A stretch of 40,412 nucleotides of DNA from Caldatribacterium sp964426875 (GCA_964426875.1 CAYRSB010000020.1:1-40412); one strand, 5' to 3'; positions 24,705 to 33,189 are shown, counted from the first letter of the stretch. The notes: a model not told the origin generated them from the sequence alone. Program-made: numbers and translations.

Positions 24705-26669
24705 ATGGGAGGAGTGATCTACTTTACTCCGATTGTTGGTTTGATCGCCGTACTCTTTGCTCTCACTCTCATTCGCCGTATTGACTCGTACAGTCCTGGG
24801 AACGAAAGGATGCAGGAGATTTCTCGGGCCGTTCAGGAAGGCGCCATGGCTTTCCTGAGGCGGGAATACAGTTTCCTTTTGATTTTTGTGGTAGTAATGT
24901 TTGTGGTTCTGGGTTTTGCCCGGGGTTGGATCACTGCCGGGTGTTTCGTTGTGGGAGCCTTTTGTTCCATCATGGCTGGGTTTGTGGGCATGCGGGTGGC
25001 CACTCGCAGTAATGCTCGCACAGCTCAGGCAGCTATCCAGGGTGCCAATCCTGCCCTCCGGGTGGCTTTTTCATCTGGGGCAGTCATGGGAATGTGTGTG
25101 GCGGGCTTTGGACTTTTAGGTCTTGGAATTCTCTACGCCATCATCCGGGATGCCCAAATCATCAACGGTTTTGCCCTGGGAGCAAGTTCAGTGGCCCTCT
25201 TTGCCCGCGTAGGAGGTGGTATCTACACCAAAGCTGCTGATGTAGGAGCAGATCTTGTAGGAAAGGTTGAAGCGGGTATTCCTGAAGATGACCCTCGTAA
25301 TCCGGCTGTCATTGCCGACAACGTGGGGGACAATGTCGGTGACGTCGCTGGAATGGGGGCAGATCTTTTTGAGTCTTATGTGGGCTCTATCATTGCGGCT
25401 ATGATTCTTGGGGCTTCCCTGGCCCAGAACATTGCCGGACTCCTCTATCCTCTTCTTGTGGCCGGCCTTGGAGTTATTGCTTCCATTATCGGGACGTTCT
25501 TTGTGAATGCCAAGGATGAGAAGGGACTTGCCGCAGCCCTGAACCGTGGAACGTATGCCAGTGCTCTCCTTGTTGTGGTTTTCAGCTTTGTTGCTTCACT
25601 CCTTCTTTTTGGGGGAGTTGGTCCTTTTGTGGCGACGGTGGCAGGACTTGTGGCCGGGGTAGCCATTGGTCTTCTTTCAGAGTACTATACCTCGAGCCAC
25701 TTCAAACCTACCCGGGAGCTTGCTCAAGCGTCTCAAACCGGTGCGGCCACAACCATCATTAATGGTCTTGCTCTGGGTATGGAGAGTACTGTTTTGCCTC
25801 TTCTCATCATCTGCGGAGCCATCCTTGTGGCTTACTGGGCAGCGGGGATGTATGGTGTGGCCATCGCCGGTCTTGGGATGCTCTCCATTACCGGAATGGT
25901 GGTATCGGTTGATGCCTATGGACCGGTAGCGGACAACGCCGGGGGTATCGCCGAGATGGCTGGCTTGGGACATGAGGTTCGCAAAATTACGGATTCCCTT
26001 GATGCTTTGGGGAACACAACAGCAGCCATCGGGAAAGGTTTTGCCATTGGTTCTGCGGCCTTGACCGCCATGGCTCTTTTTACTGCCTATGGGCAGACAG
26101 TAGGACTTAAAGTCATCGATCTTGCTCACCCACACACGGTGGTAGGACTCTTCATAGGTGGTATGATGCCTTTCCTCTTCTCTTCTTTGGCCCTCAGGGG
26201 AGTGGGGAGGGCGGCATTTCAGATGGTCGAGGAAGTACGGCGGCAATTCCGGGAAATCAAAGGGCTTATGGAAGGGAAAGCTCGCCCGGATTACGCTCGC
26301 TGTGTGGATATAAGTACGAGGGGGGCTATTTCCCGGATGATCCTTCCAGGAATTCTTGCCGTTGTGGTGCCCCTTGTTGTTGGTCTCATCTTGGGGAAGG
26401 AAGCCCTGGGTGGGCTTCTGGCTGGAGCCATCATAAGTGGTTTGATGCTTGCCGTTATGATGGCCAACTCCGGTGGGGCTTGGGACAACGCGAAAAAGTA
26501 TATTGAGGCAGGGAACCTGGGCGGAAAGGGAACACCCACTCATGCCGCAGCGGTTGTGGGCGATACGGTTGGCGATCCTTTCAAGGATACGGCTGGTCCT
26601 TCTTTGAACATCCTCATCAAGCTCATGTCGATCGTGGCACTTGTTTTTGCTCCTCTCTTCATGCGGTGA
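24705..26669 (+). CDS. hppA: Membrane-bound ion-translocating pyrophosphatase, K+-dependent type
   Basis: Couples PPi hydrolysis to pumping H+ and/or Na+ across the inner membrane. 654 residues with ~16 membrane spans; start at ATG 24705 after GGGAGGTG. Substrate-site motifs are intact: ADVGADLVGKVE, EDDPRNPAVIADNVGDNVGD, VSVDAYGPVADNAGG and GDTVGDPFKDTAGPSLNIL. The motif GNTTAAIGKG has Ala440 and Gly443, the pair found in K+-dependent enzymes (K+-independent ones have Lys and Thr). Glu223 in DLFES matches the Glu reported for sodium-pumping members, so a Na+ or Na+/H+ pump is possible; sequence alone does not settle it. Lies in the housekeeping operon downstream of the PPi-linked ppdK. Confidence 0.97.
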   Translation: MGGVIYFTPIVGLIAVLFALTLIRRIDSYSPGNERMQEISRAVQEGAMAFLRREYSFLLIFVVVMFVVLGFARGWITAGCFVVGAFCSIMAGFVGMRVATRSNARTAQAAIQGANPALRVAFSSGAVMGMCVAGFGLLGLGILYAIIRDAQIINGFALGASSVALFARVGGGIYTKAADVGADLVGKVEAGIPEDDPRNPAVIADNVGDNVGDVAGMGADLFESYVGSIIAAMILGASLAQNIAGLLYPLLVAGLGVIASIIGTFFVNAKDEKGLAAALNRGTYASALLVVVFSFVASLLLFGGVGPFVATVAGLVAGVAIGLLSEYYTSSHFKPTRELAQASQTGAATTIINGLALGMESTVLPLLIICGAILVAYWAAGMYGVAIAGLGMLSITGMVVSVDAYGPVADNAGGIAEMAGLGHEVRKITDSLDALGNTTAAIGKGFAIGSAALTAMALFTAYGQTVGLKVIDLAHPHTVVGLFIGGMMPFLFSSLALRGVGRAAFQMVEEVRRQFREIKGLMEGKARPDYARCVDISTRGAISRMILPGILAVVVPLVVGLILGKEALGGLLAGAIISGLMLAVMMANSGGAWDNAKKYIEAGNLGGKGTPTHAAAVVGDTVGDPFKDTAGPSLNILIKLMSIVALVFAPLFMR

Positions 26670-26674
26670 GAATG

Positions 26675-26701
26675 ACCCGGAGAGGCTTGGCCTCTCCGGG
26701 T
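26675..26701 (+). terminator. Perfect 12-bp hairpin between hppA and dnaG
   Basis: ACCCGGAGAGGC (26675-26686) pairs fully with GCCTCTCCGGGT (26690-26701) over a TTG loop, six bases after the hppA stop. There is no following T-run. It probably limits read-through or protects the hppA message, lowering dnaG-rpoD relative to upstream genes. Confidence 0.5.
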
Positions 26702-26720
26702 ACTCCTTGAGGGTGAGAAC

Positions 26721-28478
26721 GTGTTTATTCCCGAGGAGTACCTTGAGGAGATCAAGTCTCGCATTGATATTGTGGGGCTCATCTCCGAGTATGTGGAGTT
26801 ACGACCCTCCGGTCGTAACTTTCGTGCTCTCTGTCCCTTTCACGAAGAGAAAACCCCGTCCTTCACTGTTTCGCCGGAAAAGGGCCTCTTTCACTGCTTT
26901 GGCTGTGGGGTGGGAGGGAATATTTTCACTTTTGTGATGCGAGTGGAGCGCCTCACCTTTCCCGAGGCGGTGGCCTTTCTTGCCCGAAAGTGTGGTGTGG
27001 AATTACCCTCAAGCCTTGAGGGGGCGTCTCCCGCTTTTCGGGAAAGAGAGCGTCTTGTACAGCTTCTTGAAGCAGCGAATTGCTACTATCGGACCTGCCT
27101 TGAAGAAGGAAAGACCGAGGAGAGCCGGAGGGCTTGGGAATACCTCTTCAAGATTCGGGGACTGCAGCGGGATACCGTAGAGACTTTTTCTTTGGGTTTT
27201 TCTCCCTTTCCTGGAAAAGAGATAGTAGCAAGACTTTTGAAGGAGGGGTTCTCAGGCCAGGAAATAGTTAAAAGCGGTATTGGTGCCCTCACACGACGGG
27301 GAGAGCTTCTTGATAGGCTCAGGGGGAGGATTACCTTTGCCCTCTGTGACCATCAAGGGAAGGTTGTGGGCTTTGCCGGGAGGATTCTTGGAGAAGGAGA
27401 GCCAAAATACCTCAACACCGCCGAGACTCCCCTTTTCACCAAGGGGCACCATCTCTATGGACTTTCTGTTGGTAAGGAGGCCATTCTTAAAGAAGGCTAT
27501 GCCCTCTTGGTCGAAGGATACATGGATTGCTTGGCACTCTTTGAACAGGGGATTCGTAACTGTGTCGCCTCTATGGGAACATCTCTCACCCGGGAACAGG
27601 CGGGCCTTCTCAGGCGATATGCAGAGAGGGTGGTACTCTGTTACGACGCCGATCAGGCAGGACAGGCGGCTACTGCCCGGGGGATGATGGTGCTGTACGA
27701 ACGGGGATTCGTGGTGGATATTGTGACCCTGCCTTCTCCACACGATCCGGACAGTTTTTTGCGGGAGAGGGGAAAGGAAGAGTTTTTGCAACTCCTTGCT
27801 CATGCTTCGTCATTTTTTGATTACTTCCTGGAATTATTACTCAAAACGTGTGGTTATAATTCTCTGGAATCGAAGGCTAAAGTCATACGAGGCATGGCTC
27901 CATTTTTTGAGGCTATAAAGGAACCGATAGAGCGAGCTCTACGAATTAGGGCTTTGGCTCAAAGGGTTGGTGTCGACGAGATTCTGGTTGAGCGAATATT
28001 GAGGAGAGAAGATTTCACGGTACCTCAGGAGACGCTTCCTCGTGCTTCTTTTGAACCGGGGTGGCTCAAGGCGGAGAAAATGCTCCTTCGGGCATGTTTT
28101 GATGATTTGGCCTTGCGGGGGAGGATCTTTGAGGTTGTTGACCGAGAACATTTTGTGAAGCCCGAGCACCGCCGGATATTTCAAGCTATGTTGACCCTTT
28201 CAGGACGGAAGGATTTTTCTCTGTCAGAACTCGTGGACGTTTTTAGGGGAGAGGAAGCCATTCAGGCCCTCATCGCCGAAGTGGCCTCAAGGGAGGACCT
28301 TGATTGCGCTACTCGGGAAGATTTGGTGGAGGACCTCGTCCGCCAAGTGAAGCTTTCGGCTTTAGAGCAGAAGATAAAAGCCCTTCGGGAGGAGCTTCGC
28401 CACTCTGAGGACTCGGAGGGGTGGAGGCAGTATCATGCCCTTCTGCAGGAAAGGGAGAAACTGCGGAGAACCACCTGA
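26721..28478 (+). CDS. dnaG: DNA primase
   Basis: Makes RNA primers for replication. GTG start at 26721 (FIPEEYLEEIKSRIDIVGLI), TGAGGG upstream. 585 residues. CHC2 zinc finger with Cys38, His41, Cys59 and Cys62 (CPFHEEKTPSF ... FHCFGCG). RNA-polymerase core: EPKYLNTAETPLFTKGHHLYG, then the TOPRIM domain LLVEGYMDCLALFEQG and VVLCYDADQAGQAA. The C-terminal ~150 residues are the helicase-interacting region and are less conserved. The gene is followed 18 bases later by rpoD, the standard macromolecular-synthesis pairing (here without rpsU). Confidence 0.97.
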   Translation: MFIPEEYLEEIKSRIDIVGLISEYVELRPSGRNFRALCPFHEEKTPSFTVSPEKGLFHCFGCGVGGNIFTFVMRVERLTFPEAVAFLARKCGVELPSSLEGASPAFRERERLVQLLEAANCYYRTCLEEGKTEESRRAWEYLFKIRGLQRDTVETFSLGFSPFPGKEIVARLLKEGFSGQEIVKSGIGALTRRGELLDRLRGRITFALCDHQGKVVGFAGRILGEGEPKYLNTAETPLFTKGHHLYGLSVGKEAILKEGYALLVEGYMDCLALFEQGIRNCVASMGTSLTREQAGLLRRYAERVVLCYDADQAGQAATARGMMVLYERGFVVDIVTLPSPHDPDSFLRERGKEEFLQLLAHASSFFDYFLELLLKTCGYNSLESKAKVIRGMAPFFEAIKEPIERALRIRALAQRVGVDEILVERILRREDFTVPQETLPRASFEPGWLKAEKMLLRACFDDLALRGRIFEVVDREHFVKPEHRRIFQAMLTLSGRKDFSLSELVDVFRGEEAIQALIAEVASREDLDCATREDLVEDLVRQVKLSALEQKIKALREELRHSEDSEGWRQYHALLQEREKLRRTT

Positions 28479-28496
28479 GAGAGGAGCGGGGTAACC

Positions 28497-29588
28497 TTGA
28501 GCGGGAACGGGAAAAAGAAGACCTCTCAAGACATAACTTCCCTCTTGGAGAGCGGGAAGCGAAAGGGATATGTAACCTTTAAGGAGCTTGACGACCTCCT
28601 GGGCGACGATGCCATTAATGTGGACAAGCTTGACGATGTTTATGACACCCTGTCGGAGCTTGGGATTGAAGTTTCGGATGAAGAAAGTCTCCGGGAAGAA
28701 ACACCAAGCCTGGAAGCAGAGGACTGGCAGATCGAGGACGTCCGGGGCATCGGAGTGGACGACCCGGTAAAAATGTACCTTAAGGAGATTGGCCAGGTTC
28801 CGCTTTTGACTCCCGAAGAAGAGGTGGAGTTGGCCAGGCGTATCGAACAGGGAGACATAGAAGCGAAGAAGAAACTCGTTGAGGCCAATTTGCGCCTGGT
28901 GGTGAGCATCGCTAAAAGGTACGTAGGGCGGGGAATGCTCTTTTTGGACCTCATCCAGGAAGGGAATTTGGGACTTATTCGTGCCGTGGAGAAGTTCGAC
29001 TACCGTAAGGGCTACAAATTCAGTACTTACGCCACCTGGTGGATTCGTCAGGCCATCACCCGAGCCATTGCGGATCAGGCCCGCACCATCCGCATTCCTG
29101 TACACATGGTGGAGACTATCAACAAACTGGTTCGTACCAGTCGCCAGTTGACGCAGGAACTGGGTCGGGAACCGACTCCGGAAGAGATTGCTGGGAGAAT
29201 GGGCATCACCCCTGAAAAAGTTCGAGAGATTCTTAAAACAGCTCAAGAGCCCCTGTCTTTAGAAACCCCCATTGGGGAGGAAGAAGATAGTCACCTTGGT
29301 GACTTTATTGAGGACACCGGCATTATGGCGCCTCCTCAGGCTGCGTCGTATTCTCTCTTGAAAGAGCAACTTGAGAATGTCCTCAACACTCTGACAGAGC
29401 GGGAAAGAAAGGTACTGAAACTCCGCTTTGGTCTTGAGGATGGAAAACCTCACACTCTTGAGGAAGTTGGCCAGATCTTCGGTGTAACTCGGGAGCGGAT
29501 TCGCCAGATCGAGGCCAAAGCTCTGCGCAAGCTTCGCCATCCCAGCCGCAGTAAAAAGCTTCGAGACTATCTTGACGAGACGGAATGA
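28497..29588 (+). CDS. rpoD: Primary sigma factor, sigma-70/RpoD
   Basis: 363 residues, beginning at TTG 28497 (SGNGKKKTSQDITSLLESGK); the ribosome site AGGAGCGGGG is somewhat distant. Region 1.1 is short (~75 residues), region 1.2 is DPVKMYLKEIGQVPLLT, region 2 includes NLRLVVSIAKRYVGRG, LIQEGNLGLIRAVEKF and YATWWIRQAITRAIADQ, region 3 IRIPVHMVETINKL, and region 4.2 TLEEVGQIFGVTRERIRQIE with the -35-recognition helix. The intact region 2.4/4.2 explains the consensus-like TTGACA/TATAAT promoters seen across this window. The 3' end of the gene contains the tRNA-Asn promoter -35. Confidence 0.98.
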   Translation: MSGNGKKKTSQDITSLLESGKRKGYVTFKELDDLLGDDAINVDKLDDVYDTLSELGIEVSDEESLREETPSLEAEDWQIEDVRGIGVDDPVKMYLKEIGQVPLLTPEEEVELARRIEQGDIEAKKKLVEANLRLVVSIAKRYVGRGMLFLDLIQEGNLGLIRAVEKFDYRKGYKFSTYATWWIRQAITRAIADQARTIRIPVHMVETINKLVRTSRQLTQELGREPTPEEIAGRMGITPEKVREILKTAQEPLSLETPIGEEEDSHLGDFIEDTGIMAPPQAASYSLLKEQLENVLNTLTERERKVLKLRFGLEDGKPHTLEEVGQIFGVTRERIRQIEAKALRKLRHPSRSKKLRDYLDETE

Positions 29589-29600
29589 GGTTTTTATAAT
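29572..29600 (+). promoter_or_regulatory. tRNA-Asn promoter, starting inside rpoD
   Basis: TTGACG (29572-29577) within the last codons of rpoD, a 17-base spacer and a perfect TATAAT (29595-29600), 15 bases before the tRNA. Confidence 0.8.
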
Positions 29601-29615
29601 CTGTACTTGAACCGC

Positions 29616-29690
29616 TCCTCGGTAGCTCAACGGTGGAGCATCCGGCTGTTAACCGGAGGGTTGCAGGTTCGAATCCTGCCCGAGGAGCCA
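29616..29690 (+). tRNA. tRNA-Asn (GTT)
   Basis: Acceptor stem TCCTCGG/CCGAGGA, D-arm GCTC...GAGC, anticodon stem CCGGC/ACCGG region with GTT at 29648-29650, T-loop GGTTCGAATCC, discriminator G and encoded CCA (29688-29690). A T-run follows directly. Confidence 0.97.
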
Positions 29691-30040
29691 AAGTTTTTGA
29701 GGAGGCTTCTTGTTCTTCCCTTTCTTTTCTGAATGTCAAAATCCCTTCATTGCTTTTGGCTTGATCTTTTAGAACCCCTGCTCTTTCGATACTCCTACCT
29801 GCATTACGTCCCTTTATTCGTTGTATTTCCTCGCTTACTGCCGCAACTCGCAGCAGCGTTTTGTCGATTGCTTCTCCTGTGGTATAAATTTTTGGGACGG
29901 CCTGTGAATAAGGTGAGGTTTTTTTCGGAATTTCAAGTTATTCGAGGTTTTTGTTCTTGCGGTAGAAAAGGGGGCAGATGAGGTGTCGGGTGTGTTAGAG
30001 GGTCTCTGAGCCTTGAATGTTTTGGAAGGGGGTTCTTTCT
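29691..30040. other. Intergenic stretch with no supported gene
   Basis: About 350 bases without a convincing coding frame; the short hydrophobic frame at 29733-29981 has no ribosome site and no recognisable content. A possible promoter for the next gene is TTGTCG (29861-29866), 16 bases, TATAAA (29883-29888), which would give a ~150-base leader. Confidence 0.4.
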
Positions 30041-31051
30041 GTGCGCGAGAAAATTCTCTTAGCAATTAGCGTGATTGTTGTGCTTTTGGGGTTTTGCACA
30101 TTTTCTTCTTTTTGTGAAGACGAAATCCTGGAAATAGCCTTTATTAGGCCGACGTGGGAGCTGTACTACCAGTATGCTGCTCAAGTCGCTGAGATGGCGG
30201 GAAAAAAATTGGGGGTGAAAGTGACTACGTGTACCTCAAATCTTGACCCAGCACAGGAATTGGCGAGCATTCAGGATGCTATATCCCGGGGCATCGACGG
30301 CATACTTATCTACGCGGTTTCTCTTTCTTCTGCACAGGCTGCGGTTGATGCGGCAAATGAAGCAGGTGTTCCTATTTTCTTCCTGGAGAGCGGGTATCGC
30401 TCTGACATTTTATCGAAGTCTGCAGGGTGTATGCAGACCAACTTCAGGGAGCTCGCTCGACCCCTTGGTGAGTGGATGGCGGAAAACATCACCAATGGGA
30501 AAATCGCCATCGTTGAGGGAACTCCGGGAAGAGGTGACGCAGAAGCCTATACGGAGGGATTCTTGGAAGGTCTTTCGAAAAATCCTAACCTCACGGTGGT
30601 AGCTCGGATATCTGCCGAATGGAATCGCCAAAAGGCCGATAGAGCCGCTACGGACATTTTGACCGCTTATCCTGATCTTGCGGGAATGTTTGTTCAAAAC
30701 GAAGACATGGCTGTGGGGGTAGTCAACGCCCTAAAGCGCCTTGGAAAACTGAAGCAAGTCAAAGTGGTGTCCCAAAACGGCGCTCCCTTTGCCACATATC
30801 TCATAAAAGAGGGGGAAATTCAACTTACACATGCCAATCCTCCATCTGTGGCCGCAGTTATGGCTCTCCGAATCCTTCTTGGGGTAATAAAGGGTGAAAT
30901 CCAACCCGGTCAGCTCTACTGGACACCAACCCAGCTTATCTCGAAAGAGAACCTGAGCAGGGCTTATCGCTGGAATGCTACCGGGGAGGAGGTCGAAGAA
31001 TGGCTCAGACTCCCTCTTCCTGAGCCCGTCATCCCTTTGCCCGAGTCGTGA
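30041..31051 (+). CDS. Periplasmic sugar-binding protein (RbsB/Peripla_BP_4 type), orphan
   Basis: 336 residues from GTG 30041, which has GGAAGGGGG eight bases upstream; the ATG at 30017 is in frame but poorly placed. Signal peptide REKILLAISVIVVLLGFCTF, then FCED. The mature protein has the two-domain type I fold: EIAFIRPTWELYYQYAAQVAEM, DAISRGIDGILIYAVSLSSA, AANEAGVPIFFLES, NGKIAIVEGTPGRGDAEAYTEGF and PDLAGMFVQNEDMAVGVVNA. Such proteins feed CUT2 ABC importers of pentoses or other small sugars, or act as sensors. No permease or ATPase is next to it, and a strong terminator follows, so it is a single-gene unit. The ligand is unknown. Confidence 0.88.
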   Translation: MREKILLAISVIVVLLGFCTFSSFCEDEILEIAFIRPTWELYYQYAAQVAEMAGKKLGVKVTTCTSNLDPAQELASIQDAISRGIDGILIYAVSLSSAQAAVDAANEAGVPIFFLESGYRSDILSKSAGCMQTNFRELARPLGEWMAENITNGKIAIVEGTPGRGDAEAYTEGFLEGLSKNPNLTVVARISAEWNRQKADRAATDILTAYPDLAGMFVQNEDMAVGVVNALKRLGKLKQVKVVSQNGAPFATYLIKEGEIQLTHANPPSVAAVMALRILLGVIKGEIQPGQLYWTPTQLISKENLSRAYRWNATGEEVEEWLRLPLPEPVIPLPES

Positions 31052-31070
31052 GGAGCAGGAGATGGGTACG

Positions 31071-31105
31071 AAAGCCCAGGTCCTACGTCCTGGGCTTTTT
31101 ATTTT
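31071..31105 (+). terminator. Rho-independent terminator after the orphan binding protein
   Basis: AAAGCCCAGG (31071-31080) and CCTGGGCTTT (31089-31098) form a 10-bp stem over TCCTACGT, followed by TTTATTTT. A textbook intrinsic terminator; nothing else of note lies between here and 31238. Confidence 0.9.
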
Positions 31106-31238
31106 CATCCCCCACGGTCGTCACCTGTGGCCTGATTGGCCATGCTTCCTGACCCTTTGTCGTTCCCCTCGTCTTTTAGGAAGTAAGGTTTTGCGTGTTT
31201 GCCTTGAGCACTTGCGGTCTGTCTGGGCCCAACCAAAA

Positions 31239-31988
31239 TCAGTATCCCCCTGAAACCACCAGGACCTGACCGGTGACAAAGCTTGCCTCTTCAGAGGCAA
31301 AATAGAGCACCGCGTGGGCCACGTCTTGCGGGGTTCCCAGGCGCCCGGCGGGAATGCGCTTGATGACCTTGGGGATTTCTTCAGAGGGTGTAGCGGCGTG
31401 GAAGAGCTCGGTTTCGATTTTTCCAGGGGCTACGACGTTCACCGTGATGCCGTGTGACGCATAGGCTCGGGCCAGGGCTTTGCTGTAGGGAATGAGGGCA
31501 CCTTTTGTTGCTGCGTAGTGGGCTCCAGAAGTTCCACCAGTCAAAGCAGCAGTAGAGGAGATGTTAATGATCCGACCCCATTTCTTAGCAATCATGCCTT
31601 GCAGGGCTAAAGCACAGGTTAAGAACACTCCTCTGACGTTCACGGCATACAGTCGGTCCCAGAGGGCCTCGTTGATGGAGAGGGGATCCTGGTCCTCAAG
31701 CTGGGCCATAGCGGCGTTGTTGACAAGGATGTCGACGGGACCAAAGTGTTTTTTGATGGTTTCAAAAATCCGTTCCACTTCGGATCGTGAGGAGACATCT
31801 CCTTGCACAAGAAGTACTTTGGCCCCTAAGCTTTGGGCCTTTTCGGCCACTTCTTGCGCTTCTTTTTCCTTAGTGTGGTAGTGGACTACAAGGCGCACTC
31901 CAAAAGGAGCAAAGCCCAAAGCGATTCCCCGTCCGATACCCCGGCTTCCTCCAGTGACGAGTACCACTCGATCCCTTTGTATCGTCAC
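31239..31988 (-). CDS. SDR-family NAD(P)-dependent oxidoreductase (FabG-like)
   Basis: Start most likely GTG 31988 (TIQRDRVVLVTGG), preceded by TGGGGGTGG; ATG 32009 is an alternative, and the long upstream extension is not real. 249 residues, normal for classical short-chain dehydrogenases. Cofactor motif TGGSRGIGRG at the N-terminus, NNAAM at ~90, catalytic Ser in NISSTAAL, Tyr and Lys in HYAATKGAL, and the C-terminal FVTGQVLVVSGGY. After the first strand the sequence RLVVHYHTKEKEA suggests NADPH preference, weakly. Substrate unknown: annotated FabG homologues include sugar and acyl-carrier-protein reductases. It stands alone, divergent from the sigma factor gene. Confidence 0.92.
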   Translation of the reverse strand: MTIQRDRVVLVTGGSRGIGRGIALGFAPFGVRLVVHYHTKEKEAQEVAEKAQSLGAKVLLVQGDVSSRSEVERIFETIKKHFGPVDILVNNAAMAQLEDQDPLSINEALWDRLYAVNVRGVFLTCALALQGMIAKKWGRIINISSTAALTGGTSGAHYAATKGALIPYSKALARAYASHGITVNVVAPGKIETELFHAATPSEEIPKVIKRIPAGRLGTPQDVAHAVLYFASEEASFVTGQVLVVSGGY

Positions 31989-32268
31989 ATTGCCACCCCC
32001 AAAAGGCATTCTATCATGGAGTTCTCTCGGGGAAAAAGATTTGCCGTCCTTTATTGCGTTTGGAAGTGTGCCGATGGGCCTCTTCCGGTTGTTTGATATC
32101 GGTGCTTTGGCCTTGACAGCCAGGGGATTATGCCTTAACGTTATTGTCACAAACATCGTGATGCTGGGATCACCTGTACCCTTCAGGGTGGGTCCCGTTA
32201 GTGTGGAGGCGCGTGTTTTTCTGGATTGCGCAATGTGGCGTACCCCAGGGCGACGGGGGTAACGGTCA
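31989..32268. other. Divergent intergenic region between the SDR and sigma-factor genes
   Basis: About 280 bases with no convincing gene. On the + strand a perfect TTGACA (32113-32118) is followed after 17 bases only by the poor -10 TAACGT, so the sigma-factor promoter is uncertain. On the minus strand TAGAAT near 32010 could serve the SDR gene. A small inverted repeat ACCCT-TC-AGGGT lies around 32178-32190. Confidence 0.35.
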
Positions 32269-33189
32269 ATGATGAGTGTAGTACAGAAGTCGGAGGAAGC
32301 AGGGGAACTCTGGAGGGATTTTCTCCGCAAAAGGGACGCTTCCTCTCGAGAAAAGCTTATTGAACACTATCTTTATCTCGTGAAGATTGTGGTCGGCCGT
32401 ATTCTCTATCTCCTCCCTCCTTACATCGATCAGGAAGACCTTGAAGGATATGGGGTGATTGGCCTCATTCAAGCTCTGGACCGCTTTCGACCGGAGCGGG
32501 GAGTTCGTTTTGAGACCTATGCCTTCTCCCGTATCAGGGGAGCAATACTCGATTATCTTCGCAGCCTTGATCCCCTCACTCGGGGAGAAAGACAGGATCT
32601 TCGGCGAGTTCTCGAAGCCTGGAGAGCCTGGGAGGAGGAAAAGGGGAAAGAACCCACCCTTGAGGACCTCTCCCAGGTTACCGGTCTTTCTCTTCAAGAA
32701 ATCACCTGGCTTGTAGAACGGGGAAAGCCAACCCTTTTTTTTGAGGCAGAGGAATCCCTGGGAGAGGGAGGAGGGGATTTTGATCCCTTGGCCATTCTTG
32801 AAGACAGGGAACTCATGGAATACCTTGGAAAGCTCATTGATGAACTTCCAGAGCGGGAGCGCCTTATTCTCACCCTTTACTACTTCGAAGGCCTGACTCT
32901 GCGGGAAATTGGGGAAATCGTTTCTCTGAGCGGAGCACGAGTTTGCCAAATCCTTACGAAAACTATTTTACGCTTGCGGGTGCGTTTAAGGGAATGGGAA
33001 GAGAGGGAAGGAGAATCAAAGGAGAAAGGGCTTTTTGATAAGCCAGAGCGAGACGTTTTTCGGCTTTTTGTTCCCGGTGAAAGATATGGACAGAAACAGG
33101 GTGAAAATCCCCCCGAAGGGGGGCAAGAGGGACCTGTAAACCTGGCTTGCTCAAGAGAGGGAGAGCCCTCTATGCCAAGGTTCTTCTGA
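32269..33189 (+). CDS. Sigma factor of the FliA/WhiG (sigma-28-like) group
   Basis: 306 residues; ATG 32269 after GGGGG (32255-32259). No region 1. Region 2: REKLIEHYLYLVKIVVGRI, IDQEDLEGYGVIGLIQALDRF and VRFETYAFSRIRGAILDYLR, the hallmark of sigma-28 types. Region 3 is DLRRVLEAW...EPTLEDLSQVTGLS, and region 4 is LPERERLILTLYYFEGLTLREIGEIVSLSGARVCQI. The family usually ends soon after region 4 (~240-260 residues). Here about 50 extra residues follow (from KGLFDKPERDVF onward), Pro/Gly/charged and encoded by DNA containing two small hairpins. No flagellar or anti-sigma gene is nearby, so the regulon cannot be named. Confidence 0.9.
   Translation: MMSVVQKSEEAGELWRDFLRKRDASSREKLIEHYLYLVKIVVGRILYLLPPYIDQEDLEGYGVIGLIQALDRFRPERGVRFETYAFSRIRGAILDYLRSLDPLTRGERQDLRRVLEAWRAWEEEKGKEPTLEDLSQVTGLSLQEITWLVERGKPTLFFEAEESLGEGGGDFDPLAILEDRELMEYLGKLIDELPERERLILTLYYFEGLTLREIGEIVSLSGARVCQILTKTILRLRVRLREWEEREGESKEKGLFDKPERDVFRLFVPGERYGQKQGENPPEGGQEGPVNLACSREGEPSMPRFF

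Noticed and set aside
29733..29981. Short hydrophobic plus-strand frame
   Set aside because: No Shine-Dalgarno sequence; the hydrophobicity follows from T-rich DNA.
31989..32330. N-terminal extension of the SDR protein by up to 114 residues
   Set aside because: Low-complexity, no family similarity, and it overlaps the divergent sigma-factor gene start.
33090..33180. CAGGGTGAAAATCCCC followed by a GC hairpin, reminiscent of FMN or cobalamin riboswitch cores
   Set aside because: The remaining conserved boxes (ACCGGCGGT, the B12 box) are absent. It lies inside the 3' end of the sigma-factor gene, and the next gene is convergent, so nothing is placed to be regulated.
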